64,000 bases of DNA from Campylobacter concisus (GCF_003048575.1 NZ_PIRZ01000001.1:186001-250000), one strand, 5' to 3'; shown: positions 38,455 through 47,558, counted from the stretch's first letter. The notes: generated by a model from the letters alone, not told the origin. Program-made: numbers and translations.

Positions 38455-39006
38455 ATGAAATTTGTAAAAATACTCTTTTTAATAGTTTTAAGTGTTTTCT
38501 TCGTTGGATGTGGGGGAAGATATAAATATAATGTTGAGCCAACGCCGATACAAAAAGGCCTGGCTAAATACATTGTTAGTGATTTTAACCTAACATTGAC
38601 AAATCAACCAACTAGATATGAGCACAACACTAACTATAAAAATGAAAGCGAACTTCGTGATGAGTTTGTGGAATTTATAAACAAACATTTAAAAGAGCAG
38701 GGTATTTTAGGGGACGAAAATAGCTTCAAGATAAAAATACAAATGGACTATGAAAGATGGTTTAACTGGGGTGGTAAAGCGTTAAACAAGCCACACTTTC
38801 GCTACAGCGTGAAAATTTATGATAACGCTGATAGGCTTTTGGTCTCTTACGCTGTACCACTCTCTACAACGAAATATAGCTATTTTAAAGAGATCGCTGT
38901 TTTGGCAGAGATTGCTGCATTTAGGTGGGATGCGGAGGATGAGCCGACCGATATCGACTTGATCTCAAAAACTCTTGTTGATGAGATAAAAGATATAGGA
39001 AAATAA
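38455..39006 (+). CDS. Lipoprotein of unknown function
   Basis: 183 residues with a signal peptide and lipobox FVGC (MKFVKILFLIVLSVFFVGC), so lipidation at Cys19 and export are likely. The mature part (VEPTPIQKGLAKYIVSDFNL, MDYERWFNWGGKALNKPH) resembles small outer-membrane lipoproteins of unknown role; I recognise no catalytic motif. It follows fhs by 11 bases with no good ribosome binding site and precedes ribD by 15 bases. Confidence 0.85.
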   Translation: MKFVKILFLIVLSVFFVGCGGRYKYNVEPTPIQKGLAKYIVSDFNLTLTNQPTRYEHNTNYKNESELRDEFVEFINKHLKEQGILGDENSFKIKIQMDYERWFNWGGKALNKPHFRYSVKIYDNADRLLVSYAVPLSTTKYSYFKEIAVLAEIAAFRWDAEDEPTDIDLISKTLVDEIKDIGK

Positions 39007-39021
39007 AAATAGTCTGCTAAG

Positions 39022-40083
39022 ATGAACGACGAATTTTACATGGATCTTGCTTTGAGCGAGGCTTGGAAATTTCAGATCCTGACCTATCCAAATCCAGCCG
39101 TTGGATGTCTTATTCTTGATGAAAATGGGCAAATTTTATCTTGCAAGGCTCATGAAAAGGCTGGATATTTACATGCTGAACCCACAGCGATACTCTTTGC
39201 ACTTTGTAAAAAAAGTGAAAAATTTAAAGATGATTTTATAAAAGCGTATAATGATAAATTTAGCTCTAATAAAAAAGAGGGCGAATTTGACCTTTTAGAG
39301 CCAAAATTTACCTACGAATTTCTACTAAATAACCACTCAAATTTACTAAAAAATGCAAAAGCCTACGTCACTCTTGAGCCTTGCTCGCATCATGGTAAAA
39401 CGCCACCTTGTGCAAATTTGCTAAAAGAGCTTGGCTTTAGCGAGGTGATAATAGGTAGCTACGATGAAAATAAGGTAGCAAGTGGCGGTGGTAATTTGCT
39501 TAAAAGCGCTGGTATAAAAGTTAAATTTGGCGTTTTAAAAGAGCGTTGTGATAAGCTACTTGAGCCATTTTTGGCCTATCAAAATGGTGGCTTTAGGTTT
39601 TTAAAAATCGCTCTCAGTAAAAACGGCGTGGCGAGTGGCGGCATCATCACAAATGAGCTTAGCCGCACGCACGTCCATAAACTAAGAAGCGTCATAGATA
39701 CGCTAGTGATCGGCGGCAACACAGTGCGAGTTGATCGCCCAAAGCTTGATAGTAGGCTAGTAAGTGGCGGCAAAAACCCAGATGTCATAATCTACTCAAG
39801 AAGTAATAAATTTGATAAGACAATACCACTTTTTAATGTGCTAGGGCGCAAAGTTAGCATTCAAAAAGAGCTTAATCTAAAAGGACTTTGCATGTTTGAA
39901 GGAGCTGGCGAGTTTTTAAAGCTTGCAAAAGATGGCAAACTGGCAAACGTGAAATGGCTGCTTATCTATCAAAGCTCAAATTTTAAGGATGGTAAAAACT
40001 TGAGCCTTGATCTAAATTTAAAACCACTATTTAGTGGGAAGTTTGGAGACGATATCTACACTTGGTATGAAATTTTGGATTAA
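39022..40083 (+). CDS. ribD: Bifunctional riboflavin deaminase/reductase RibD
   Basis: 353 residues. The deaminase part has the zinc motif HAEPTAI and EPCSHHGKTPPC, with an insertion of about 40 residues between them compared with E. coli RibD. The reductase part has FLKIALSKNGVASG, IGGNTVRVDRPKLDSR and PDVIIYSR. It carries out two successive steps from the pyrimidine of GTP breakdown to riboflavin. Its stop (TAA) overlaps the stop of the convergent gene on the other strand (TTAA at 40080-40083). Confidence 0.93.
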   Translation: MNDEFYMDLALSEAWKFQILTYPNPAVGCLILDENGQILSCKAHEKAGYLHAEPTAILFALCKKSEKFKDDFIKAYNDKFSSNKKEGEFDLLEPKFTYEFLLNNHSNLLKNAKAYVTLEPCSHHGKTPPCANLLKELGFSEVIIGSYDENKVASGGGNLLKSAGIKVKFGVLKERCDKLLEPFLAYQNGGFRFLKIALSKNGVASGGIITNELSRTHVHKLRSVIDTLVIGGNTVRVDRPKLDSRLVSGGKNPDVIIYSRSNKFDKTIPLFNVLGRKVSIQKELNLKGLCMFEGAGEFLKLAKDGKLANVKWLLIYQSSNFKDGKNLSLDLNLKPLFSGKFGDDIYTWYEILD

Positions 40084-40943
40084 ATATCTAGGCCAAAATA
40101 GTGCTTGACTAAAAAGCCAATGCCAAATGAAATGATCGCAACACCAAAAGTTATCACGCACATCTCAATCACTCTTGGCAAAAATTTAAGCTCTTTTGCT
40201 ACGCTTATGTAAAAGTTGTAAGTGATAATGGCAACAAAGGCAAAGAAAAACATCGACAAGACAGCGTAAATACTACTTGAAAAGATAAAAAATGGAAGTA
40301 TTAAAAACGCTGTTGTTATAATGTACGAACCACCTGTATAGAGCGAATAGGTAAGCGGTTTGATCTCGTCACTTGGATTTTCTTTTGACTCAAGATATGC
40401 TGAGCCAGCCATGGAAAGAGCAGCTGCAATGCCCATGATAAGGCCCGTCGCACCAACTGATTTTGTATTTGAAAAAGCTAGAGCGATGCCACTTAGCGTG
40501 CCAGTTAGCTCAACTAATGCGTCATTCATACCAAGAACAATGCCGCCAGCATTGACTAGTTTTGTATCTTTTAGCATAGAAATTAAATTATTTTCATGAT
40601 TTACTTCTTCATCATAAATATCTTTAGCTTCAGGATACTCATCAACGATATCAAGATAAAATTGCTCTGCGTCTTCTTCACGTGATTCCATAAATTTTAA
40701 AGTAAAAGATGTACCAAAAATTTTAACAAGTATCGTATAGAAGATAACTTTGAATAAATTTGCAGTTCTGCTCTCACCTGTTATCTTTTGACAAAAAGCA
40801 TAATGTCGTTTTTCTTCAGTGATTAATTTACGAAGTATTTTTTTATTTTCTTCACTTTTTTCACTAGCTTCGAGTAATGTATAGATAGCGGTATCATCTG
40901 CTTCATTTTGTAGCTGTTTTAAAGCACGCTTTTTATCTAGCAT
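40080..40943 (-). CDS. Ferritin-like / VIT1-CCC1 fusion, probable iron or manganese exporter
   Basis: 287 residues. The N-terminal part (about 1-120) is a four-helix ferritin-like domain with two ExxH di-iron motifs (E44-x-x-H47 and E113-x-x-H116) and acidic helices between (MESREEDAEQ). The C-terminal part is a VIT1/CCC1 membrane domain, about five segments, starting GGIVLGMNDALVELTGTLSG. This fusion is the MbfA (membrane-bound ferritin) architecture, which exports iron and protects against peroxide in alpha-proteobacteria. The ATG follows AAAAAGGGGA. It lies downstream of tRNA-Leu on the same strand and converges on ribD. Confidence 0.88.
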   Translation of the reverse strand: MLDKKRALKQLQNEADDTAIYTLLEASEKSEENKKILRKLITEEKRHYAFCQKITGESRTANLFKVIFYTILVKIFGTSFTLKFMESREEDAEQFYLDIVDEYPEAKDIYDEEVNHENNLISMLKDTKLVNAGGIVLGMNDALVELTGTLSGIALAFSNTKSVGATGLIMGIAAALSMAGSAYLESKENPSDEIKPLTYSLYTGGSYIITTAFLILPFFIFSSSIYAVLSMFFFAFVAIITYNFYISVAKELKFLPRVIEMCVITFGVAIISFGIGFLVKHYFGLDI

Positions 40944-40997
40944 AAATTCCCCTTTTTAAATTTTGTAAGATTTTGGACTTTGAAGTGTAAGATTAGA

Positions 40998-41082
40998 TGG
41001 TGCGATCAGCGAGACTTGAACTCGCACACCTAGCGGCACTACCCCCTCAAGATAGCGTGTCTACCAATTCCACCATGATCGC
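40998..41082 (-). tRNA. tRNA-Leu(GAG)
   Basis: On the minus strand 85 bases including encoded CCA. Acceptor stem GCGATCA pairs with TGATCGC, discriminator A. The D-arm TGGTGGAATTGGTAGACACG is typical of leucine tRNA, the anticodon arm CTATC-TTGAGGG-GGTAG gives anticodon GAG, a variable arm follows, and the T-arm contains GAGTTCAAGTCTC. It lies directly behind the atpE terminator. Confidence 0.95.
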
Positions 41083-41110
41083 AAAAAGAGTAAAGCCCCA
41101 AAGAGGGGCT
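41083..41110 (-). terminator. Terminator of atpE
   Basis: On the minus strand AGCCCC, loop TCTTT, GGGGCT, then TTACTCTTTTT. The U-run ends at the first base of the tRNA-Leu gene. Confidence 0.8.
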
Positions 41111-41127
41111 AAATTTAAGCTTTACGC

Positions 41128-41430
41128 TTAGCCAAGCATTGGGTTTGCGTAAAGAACGATAAGTGTAATAACAAGTGCGTAGATAACTTGTGCTTCGATC
41201 ATCGCAAGAGCGATAAACATTGTAGTCATAAGTTTGCTACCAACGCCTGGGTTTCTAGCTGTTCCGCTGATAGTCGCAGCAGCTGTGTTACCCATACCAA
41301 TAGCACCACCAAGAGCTGCAAGGCCAAGGCCAATACCACCAGCGATAACTGAATATGATCTAATCATCTCGCCATCAGCGCCAAATGCAAATGCAGCAAG
41401 ACCAAGAATTAAAAACACGATCTTTTTCAT
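41128..41430 (-). CDS. atpE: ATP synthase Fo subunit c
   Basis: 100 residues: an extra N-terminal hydrophobic, signal-like stretch (MKKIVFLILGLAAFAFGADG) before the two-helix hairpin. Helix 1 has the glycine repeat GGIGLGLAALGGAIGMG; the loop has SGTARNPG; helix 2 has the ion-carrying Glu79 (MIEAQVIYALVI). I see no helix-1 Gln of the Na+-binding type, so proton coupling is likely. It is detached from the main atp operon (8140-13860), as in other Campylobacter. AAAGGAG precedes the ATG. Confidence 0.96.
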   Translation of the reverse strand: MKKIVFLILGLAAFAFGADGEMIRSYSVIAGGIGLGLAALGGAIGMGNTAAATISGTARNPGVGSKLMTTMFIALAMIEAQVIYALVITLIVLYANPMLG

Positions 41431-41495
41431 CGTTGCTCCTTTAAAATTTTAAAGCTCTTTCGGATCTGTCCCCTACTTAAACTTTATGAGCCGTA

Positions 41496-41501
41496 ATATT
41501 A
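41496..41501 (-). promoter_or_regulatory. Possible -10 box for atpE
   Basis: TAATAT on the minus strand after TTTGTTTTTG, 66 bases before the atpE ATG. The gap 41431-41635 holds nothing else recognisable apart from leader DNA of the divergent transporter gene. Confidence 0.4.
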
Positions 41502-41593
41502 CAAAAACAAAACTTTGTTTCAAATAAAAACACTAAAAATTTAAATTGCCCATAAAAAATTCTTGGCTTAGAAAAATAAAAGTTTTTTTATGC

Positions 41594-41599
41594 TATCTT
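41594..41599 (+). promoter_or_regulatory. Possible -10 box for the NSS/TRAP transporter operon
   Basis: TATCTT preceded by a run of seven T (gTTTTTTTATGC), 37 bases before the first NSS gene. Weak. Confidence 0.35.
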
Positions 41600-41635
41600 T
41601 GAAAAATTTAATTTATTCTTAATCTCAGGCAATCA

Positions 41636-42982
41636 ATGATAAATGAAAAATTTTCAAAAATAGGCTTTGTTCTTGCGATGGCTGGTTCTGCTGTGGGTCT
41701 TGGCAATGCCTGGAAATTCCCTACAATGGTAGGAAACAATGGCGGCTCAGCATTTATAATTTTATATTTGCTCCTTACATTTGCTATCGCATTTGTGGCG
41801 TTTTTAGCGGAGCTTAGTATAGGAAAGCTTGGTGAAAGCGACGTCGTAAGCTCTATTTATAAGCTTGCTCCAAAGCATAAAAAAGCGTGGTCACTCTCTG
41901 GCTTTTTCATGATTGGTGCGATCCTTATAGCTTCGTTTTATATGGTAGTTATTGGCTGGATTTTAAAGTATATCTATCTTAGTTTTTCGCCGCTTTTGGC
42001 TGATACTAAAGAAGCAGCAGCGCAGTTTAATACCCTTTTAGTAAATGACTTAACTAGTAGTGTGCTTTGCTTTAGTTTAGTCTTTTTAATGGTATTTTTT
42101 GCCGTTTCAAAAGGCGTAAAAAGTGGCATAGAAAAGCTAAATATATGGATGATGCCAAGCCTTTTTGTTTTACTTGTTTGTATGCTTTTTTACGCGCTTA
42201 GCATGGGCGATGGCTTTGTGAAAGCGGCTAAATTTTTATTTGTACCAAATTTTAGTGCGATCACACCAGATGTGATTTTACAGGCTCTTGGACTTGCGTT
42301 TTTTTCGCTATCTATGGGTGTTGGCGTCATACCGACATACGCTGCAAATTTACCAGAGCAGACAAATCTTATAAAATCAACGCTTTCTATAATATTTATA
42401 AATATTTTAATAGGCATTATGATGGGACTTGTGGTCTTTACATTTATATTTGCTTATGGAGCTGATAGCACGGCAAGTGGGCCGGGTCTTATCTTTATCT
42501 CGCTTGTCACGCTTTTTGCAAAGCTTGGCTTCGTTGGCAACGTTATGGCGGTTGCATTTTTTATATCGCTTTTGTTTGCAGGTATCACGAGTGCTGTTTC
42601 GATGATAGAACCATTTGCTTATTATTTGGTTAGAAAATTTGAAATTTCACGCAAAATGGCTCTTGTTTATATTGGAATTTTTGTCTATATTTTAGGCCTT
42701 TTTTGTATTTTTTCATATTATGCGCAGACGGCTAATATCTTTAGTATTTTTGGTAAGCCAGTCTTTGATGCACTTGATTTTCTTACTTCAAATATAATGA
42801 TGCCAATAGGTGCTATAATTTTTAGTTTTTTTGTTGGCTATAAACTTAAAAAAGAGAGCCTACATCTACTCTTTGGCGAATTTATGGGAAAAGTATTTTT
42901 TGAAATTTGGTATTTTGCTTTAAGATACATCGTACCAATCGCAATTTGTGCCATCATGATCTATCAAATAGCAGGTAAATGA
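41636..42982 (+). CDS. Na+-dependent neurotransmitter/amino-acid symporter (NSS), copy 1
   Basis: 448 residues, about 11 membrane segments, the length of the MhsT/Tyt1 branch of the NSS (SLC6-like, LeuT fold) family. TM1 reads AGSAVGLGNAWKFPTMVGNNGGSAF, containing the unwound GNxWxFP substrate/sodium site; TM6 has ALGLAFFSLSMGVG. The substrate is probably an amino acid but cannot be told from sequence. First of three tandem NSS copies; its TGA overlaps the next start. The adjacent atpE and pycB are also neighbours of NSS genes in C. jejuni as I recall. Confidence 0.92.
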   Translation: MINEKFSKIGFVLAMAGSAVGLGNAWKFPTMVGNNGGSAFIILYLLLTFAIAFVAFLAELSIGKLGESDVVSSIYKLAPKHKKAWSLSGFFMIGAILIASFYMVVIGWILKYIYLSFSPLLADTKEAAAQFNTLLVNDLTSSVLCFSLVFLMVFFAVSKGVKSGIEKLNIWMMPSLFVLLVCMLFYALSMGDGFVKAAKFLFVPNFSAITPDVILQALGLAFFSLSMGVGVIPTYAANLPEQTNLIKSTLSIIFINILIGIMMGLVVFTFIFAYGADSTASGPGLIFISLVTLFAKLGFVGNVMAVAFFISLLFAGITSAVSMIEPFAYYLVRKFEISRKMALVYIGIFVYILGLFCIFSYYAQTANIFSIFGKPVFDALDFLTSNIMMPIGAIIFSFFVGYKLKKESLHLLFGEFMGKVFFEIWYFALRYIVPIAICAIMIYQIAGK

Positions 42983-44310
42983 TGGATAGATTTAGTAAAG
43001 TTGGTTTTGTTCTTTCTATCATTGGAGCGGCTATTGGCCTTGGTAATGCATGGAAATTTCCATATATGGTCGGTAGTAATGGCGGTTCAGCATTTATTCT
43101 TATATATCTATTTTTTGCTTTTGTTGTTGGCCTTAGTATATTTTTTGCTGAGATGGCAATGGGCAAAATTTCACGCCTTGATACGGTTGGGGCATTTAAG
43201 AGTCTAGCTACAAAGGGGGCAAATTCTTGGAAATTTGCTGGTGTTGTGATGGTGACCGGGATATTCATCGCATCTTTTTATACGCTCATTATCGGCTGGG
43301 TTTTAAAATACGTTATCTTAAGTCTTGGTGAGCTTCCAAAAGATATGGCAAGCTCAGAAGCGCTTTTTGTAAATTTTACTTCAAAGGGCATAGAGGAGCA
43401 AATTTTATATTTTAGCATCGCTTTTTTTGCCTACTTTTTTATACTTACAAAAGGTATAAAAAGTGGAATAGAACGTATAAATGTATATCTTATTCCAGCA
43501 CTTTTTATTTTGCTTTTGCTTATGCTTGGCTACTCTTTTGGCATGAATGGATTTGATGAGGCGGCTAAATTTTTACTAGTACCTGATTTTTCAAAGATAG
43601 ATCAAGGCGCTATTTTAAATGCTCTTGGCTTAGCTTTTTTTACGATGTGTATTGGCATTGGCTGCATTTTAACCTACTCATCAAACCTAGGCAATGATAC
43701 AAATTTATTTACTTCATCGCTTTATGTAGTCTTTGCAAATATAATTATTAGCGTAATTATAGGACTTATAGTTTTTACATTCACCTATGAATTTGGCTCA
43801 GAGCCATCAAAGGGTGCAGGGTTAGCATTTATCTCGCTTCCAACGCTTTTTGCAAAGCTTGGTTTGCTTGGAAATTTCTTAGCTTTTGCATTTTTTACAT
43901 CTTTATTTTTTGCTGGTATAACATCGGTTATTTCGCTAGTCGAGCCATTTATATTTTTCTTAAATAAAAGCTTGGGATTTAGTAGAAATAGATCAATTAT
44001 CATTGTCGGTGCCGTAGTTTATCTTTTGGGAATTTTATGTGCGTTAAGCGGTATTGGCGTTTTTAAAGAAGCACTTACATTTTTTGGTAAGAGTTTTTTT
44101 GATTTGCTTGATTATCTTAGCTCAAACATTATGCTCCCACTTGGTGGCATTATATTTGCCATTTTTGTTGGATACTTTATGAAATTTGAGCTTTTAAAAG
44201 AGCTATTCTTGCCTTATATGGGTGAGATTGTTTTTAAAATTTGGTATTTTTTAATAAGGTTTGTAGCACCAGTTCTAGTTTTTGTGGTGCTAGTAAGGGA
44301 GATTGCATAA
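42982..44310 (+). CDS. Na+-dependent NSS symporter, copy 2
   Basis: 442 residues, again about 11 membrane segments. TM1 GAAIGLGNAWKFPYMVGSNGGSAF and TM6 ALGLAFFTMCIGIGC are conserved. Where copies 1 and 3 read GIEKLNxWMMPSLF this copy has GIERINVYLIPALF, so it is the most divergent of the three and may carry another substrate. Two in-frame ATGs stand together (42979 and 42982); the second is better spaced from AGG. Coupled to copy 1 by overlap and to copy 3 by TAATG. Confidence 0.91.
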   Translation: MDRFSKVGFVLSIIGAAIGLGNAWKFPYMVGSNGGSAFILIYLFFAFVVGLSIFFAEMAMGKISRLDTVGAFKSLATKGANSWKFAGVVMVTGIFIASFYTLIIGWVLKYVILSLGELPKDMASSEALFVNFTSKGIEEQILYFSIAFFAYFFILTKGIKSGIERINVYLIPALFILLLLMLGYSFGMNGFDEAAKFLLVPDFSKIDQGAILNALGLAFFTMCIGIGCILTYSSNLGNDTNLFTSSLYVVFANIIISVIIGLIVFTFTYEFGSEPSKGAGLAFISLPTLFAKLGLLGNFLAFAFFTSLFFAGITSVISLVEPFIFFLNKSLGFSRNRSIIIVGAVVYLLGILCALSGIGVFKEALTFFGKSFFDLLDYLSSNIMLPLGGIIFAIFVGYFMKFELLKELFLPYMGEIVFKIWYFLIRFVAPVLVFVVLVREIA

Positions 44311-45662
44311 TGGCAAAAGAACAGTTTTCTAAAATAGGTTATGTTTTAGCAGTTGCAGGATCAGCTGTTGGACTTGGCAATGCGTGGAAATTTCCATATA
44401 TGGTCGGTGAAAATGGCGGTTCAGCGTTTATTATCTTGTATCTTTTGATAACTTTTCTAGTAGGTGTGCCTATCTTTATGGCGGAGCTTAGTATTGGCAA
44501 GCTTAGCGAAAGCGACAGTGTAAATGCTTTTAGAAAACTCGCTCCAAAAAATAAAAATTTATGGCAGATAGTAGGAATTTTAGCTATGGTGACAGCAGCC
44601 ATCATCTCATCTTACTATATAGTTATCATTGGCTGGGTATTTAAGTACTTTACACTCTCATTTAGCGGTCTTCCAGCTGATATAGATAGCTCAAAGGCGA
44701 TATTTAACGAGCTGCTTACACACGGCCTTGGCGAGCAGACACTTTACTTTGTTATAGCATTTGCAGCCTGCTTTTTCATCCTATCAAAAGGTGTAAAAAG
44801 TGGCATAGAAAAACTAAATGTTTGGATGATGCCAAGCCTATTTATCATGGTTTTGATCATGCTTTTTTACTCTATGACGATGAACGGCTTTGTAAAATCG
44901 GCTGAATTTTTGCTGATCCCTGACTTTAGTAAAATTTCATTTAACTCACTTTTGCTAGCTCTTGGCCTTGCGTTTTGGACACTCTCACTTGGTATGGCAG
45001 CGATCATTACATATTCAGCTAGCCTAAGCGATGATACAAACTTGGCTACTTCAACGCTAAGTATCGTTTTTATAAATATCGTACTAGCCATCATGATGGG
45101 TCTTGTTATCTTTACATTTATATTTGAATTTGGTGCAGAGCCGTCTCAAGGACCAGGCCTAGTCTTTATCTCACTTCCAACGCTATTTGCAAAGCTTGGC
45201 GTGATAGGTCAAATTTTAGCTGCGGCATTTTTTGCAGCACTTATCTTTGCTGGTATCACTTCGGCTATTTCTATCGTTGAGCCATTTGTCTTTTTCTTGA
45301 TCAGAGAATATGGCATGAGCAGAAGAAAAGCACTTTGTATAGTTTGTGCAGGGATATTTATATTAGGATTTTTATGCCTTTTATCAAATATAGAAAACTT
45401 CGGCGATAAACTTACACTCTTTGGCAAAAATTTCTTTGACTTCCTTGACTTTACCGCTTCAAACATATTACTTCCAATTAGCGGTATCGGTGGCGCGATC
45501 TTTGTTGGGTACTTTATGAAAAGAGATGCGCTTTATGTGCTATTTAGTCCTTATATGAGCGATTTTGTGTTTAATGCGTGGTATTTTTTACTAAGATATG
45601 TAGCGCCAGTTTGCGTGCTTATCATCATGGTAAATGAGTTATTGAAGGTTTTTAATGCATAA
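44310..45662 (+). CDS. Na+-dependent NSS symporter, copy 3
   Basis: 450 residues from ATG 44310 (MAKEQFSKIGYVLAVAGSAV); an upstream start inside copy 2 would add unrelated residues and is rejected. TM1 has GNAWKFPYMVGENGGSAF and TM6 ALGLAFWTLSLGMAA. Closest by eye to copy 1. AAGGGAG lies upstream. The 3' end overlaps the TRAP small subunit by eight bases, joining the symporters and TRAP genes in one translationally coupled run. Confidence 0.91.
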   Translation: MAKEQFSKIGYVLAVAGSAVGLGNAWKFPYMVGENGGSAFIILYLLITFLVGVPIFMAELSIGKLSESDSVNAFRKLAPKNKNLWQIVGILAMVTAAIISSYYIVIIGWVFKYFTLSFSGLPADIDSSKAIFNELLTHGLGEQTLYFVIAFAACFFILSKGVKSGIEKLNVWMMPSLFIMVLIMLFYSMTMNGFVKSAEFLLIPDFSKISFNSLLLALGLAFWTLSLGMAAIITYSASLSDDTNLATSTLSIVFINIVLAIMMGLVIFTFIFEFGAEPSQGPGLVFISLPTLFAKLGVIGQILAAAFFAALIFAGITSAISIVEPFVFFLIREYGMSRRKALCIVCAGIFILGFLCLLSNIENFGDKLTLFGKNFFDFLDFTASNILLPISGIGGAIFVGYFMKRDALYVLFSPYMSDFVFNAWYFLLRYVAPVCVLIIMVNELLKVFNA

Positions 45663-46164
45663 GGTTGAGAAATTTTTTGATAAAGCTGGCAACATAGTCG
45701 GCTATATTTGTATGTTTGTCATGGCTTTGATGATAATAGACGTCTTTTTTAACGTCGTAGCAAGATACTTTTTTTCTTACGGTAATGTCGCTTTTCAGGA
45801 GCTGGAGTGGCATTTTTTTGCTGTGATATTTTTGCTTGGTATGAGCTATGCGTTAAAAGAAGATGCACACGTTAGAGTTGATATATTTTATGCTAAATTT
45901 TCACCAAAGAACAAAGCTCTTGTAAATATGATAGGAACTGTTATTTTTGTAATCCCATTTGCACTTCTGGTTTCAAATTTATCATTTGAATTTGTGAGCG
46001 ATGCTTATACTTCAGCTGAAGCTAGTGCGGATCCAGGCGGTCTTACTCACAGATGGATCATAAAAGCACTTATTCCTTTTTCTTTTTATCTACTTGTATT
46101 TTTTGCGATCGGCTTTTTTATAAGAAATTTTAATCTTTACAAAAAAGCTAAAAAGGGGGAATAA
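45655..46164 (+). CDS. dctQ: TRAP transporter small permease (DctQ type)
   Basis: 169 residues with four membrane segments. The segment DVFFNVVARYFFSYGNVAFQELEW followed by LLGMSYALKEDAHVRVDIFY is the DctQ signature (shown in two parts: ARYFF, ELEWH, HVRVD). With DctM it forms the membrane part of a Na+-driven TRAP transporter, which normally depends on a periplasmic DctP/TAXI receptor; none is encoded next to it. The symbol is by family only; substrate unknown. One-base overlap with dctM. Confidence 0.9.
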   Translation: MHKVEKFFDKAGNIVGYICMFVMALMIIDVFFNVVARYFFSYGNVAFQELEWHFFAVIFLLGMSYALKEDAHVRVDIFYAKFSPKNKALVNMIGTVIFVIPFALLVSNLSFEFVSDAYTSAEASADPGGLTHRWIIKALIPFSFYLLVFFAIGFFIRNFNLYKKAKKGE

Positions 46165-47552
46165 TGGCTGGCTTGATAATGTTTATAGCTGCACTTTTGA
46201 TGCTAGGTATTGGCTTTCCGGTAGCCTTTACCTTTGGTGCGGTTTCGATGATATTTGGCATGATTGGCAGTATTGTTGAGAGCATTGGAGACGGAGATGG
46301 TCTGCTTGGAAGTATCGAAGTTTTCAAAGATATGTTTAACTTCATGCCTTATAGAATTTTCTCTATCATGGAGAGTAGAATTTTTATAGCAGTTCCACTT
46401 TTTGTCTTTATGGGTGTTGTTCTTCAAAAGTCAAAACTAGCTGAGAGGCTGCTTGAGAGCATGGGTATGCTTTTTGGAGAAATTCGCGGAGGCATTGCTA
46501 TTAGCACTATCTTGGTTGGAGCACTTCTTGCAGCTTCAACTGGTGTTGTTGGTGCAAGTGTCGTTGCAATGGGCGTTATAAGCTTGCCTGTTATGTTAAA
46601 GTATAAATACGACCAAGCGCTAGGTTGTGGCACTATATGTGCCGCTGGTACGCTTGGACAGATCATTCCACCTTCTATCGTGCTGATTATTTTGGGTGAT
46701 ATATTTTCAGTGCCAGTTGGTGAGCTTTTTCATCAAGCCATCATCCCAGGACTCACACTAGTAGCAGTTTATATCATTTATATTTTGATTGTTGCTTATT
46801 TGAAACCAGATACCGCACCTGTAGTAAAAGATGAGAGTGGTGTTAGTAAATTTAAGCAGATCATGAGAGCACTAATCGCTATCTTTCCGCCGCTTTTACT
46901 TGTTATTTGTGTATTGGGCTCTATATTTGCAGGTATCGCTACACCAACTGAAAGTTCAGCTTTTGGCTGCGTTGGAGCCATTATTTTAGCTATTTTTTAT
47001 AGGACATTTTCATTTTCTATGATAAAAGAGGCATTGGCAGAAAGCGTAAAAACTACAGTACTTGTCTTTGCCATACTTGTTGGTGCGACAGCCTTTTCTA
47101 TGGTATTTAGTTACACTGGCGGCGATGAGATTGTTGAAAAATTTATGACAAATTTACCAGGCGAGAAGTGGGGATTTATCATTTTTAGTATGGTTGTCAT
47201 CTTTGTGCTTGGCTTTTTTATCGACTTTGTTGAAATTTCATACATTGTACTTCCTATCTTGGTGCCAATAGCTGCAAAGCTTGGTATAAATCCAATTTAT
47301 CTAGCAATCTTAGTTGCGATGAATTTGCAAACTTCATTCCTAACGCCGCCATTTGGTTTTAGCTTATTTTTCCTAAGATCAGTCGCACCAGCTGAGATAA
47401 AAACGACTGCTATTTATAAAGGCGTTGTGCCTTATATTTTTATTCAGCTTGCTGTACTTGTATTTTTCTGCGTCTTTCTAATGGAATTAAAGCCAATGCT
47501 TGATGCGAGCCACGGCGGATTATTAAACTTCTTACTCTCACTTTTTAAATGA
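46164..47552 (+). CDS. dctM: TRAP transporter large permease (DctM type)
   Basis: 462 residues, about 12 membrane segments. Signatures: GIGFPVAFTFGAVSMIFG, GASVVAMGVISLPVMLKYKYD, AAGTLGQIIPPSIVLIILGD, ATPTESSAFGCVGAIILA and MNLQTSFLTPPFGFSLFFLR. The large permease carries substrate and sodium. Length is slightly above the usual 425-430. It ends the transporter operon and is followed by two inverted repeats. Confidence 0.93.
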   Translation: MAGLIMFIAALLMLGIGFPVAFTFGAVSMIFGMIGSIVESIGDGDGLLGSIEVFKDMFNFMPYRIFSIMESRIFIAVPLFVFMGVVLQKSKLAERLLESMGMLFGEIRGGIAISTILVGALLAASTGVVGASVVAMGVISLPVMLKYKYDQALGCGTICAAGTLGQIIPPSIVLIILGDIFSVPVGELFHQAIIPGLTLVAVYIIYILIVAYLKPDTAPVVKDESGVSKFKQIMRALIAIFPPLLLVICVLGSIFAGIATPTESSAFGCVGAIILAIFYRTFSFSMIKEALAESVKTTVLVFAILVGATAFSMVFSYTGGDEIVEKFMTNLPGEKWGFIIFSMVVIFVLGFFIDFVEISYIVLPILVPIAAKLGINPIYLAILVAMNLQTSFLTPPFGFSLFFLRSVAPAEIKTTAIYKGVVPYIFIQLAVLVFFCVFLMELKPMLDASHGGLLNFLLSLFK

Positions 47553-47558
47553 TATAAA

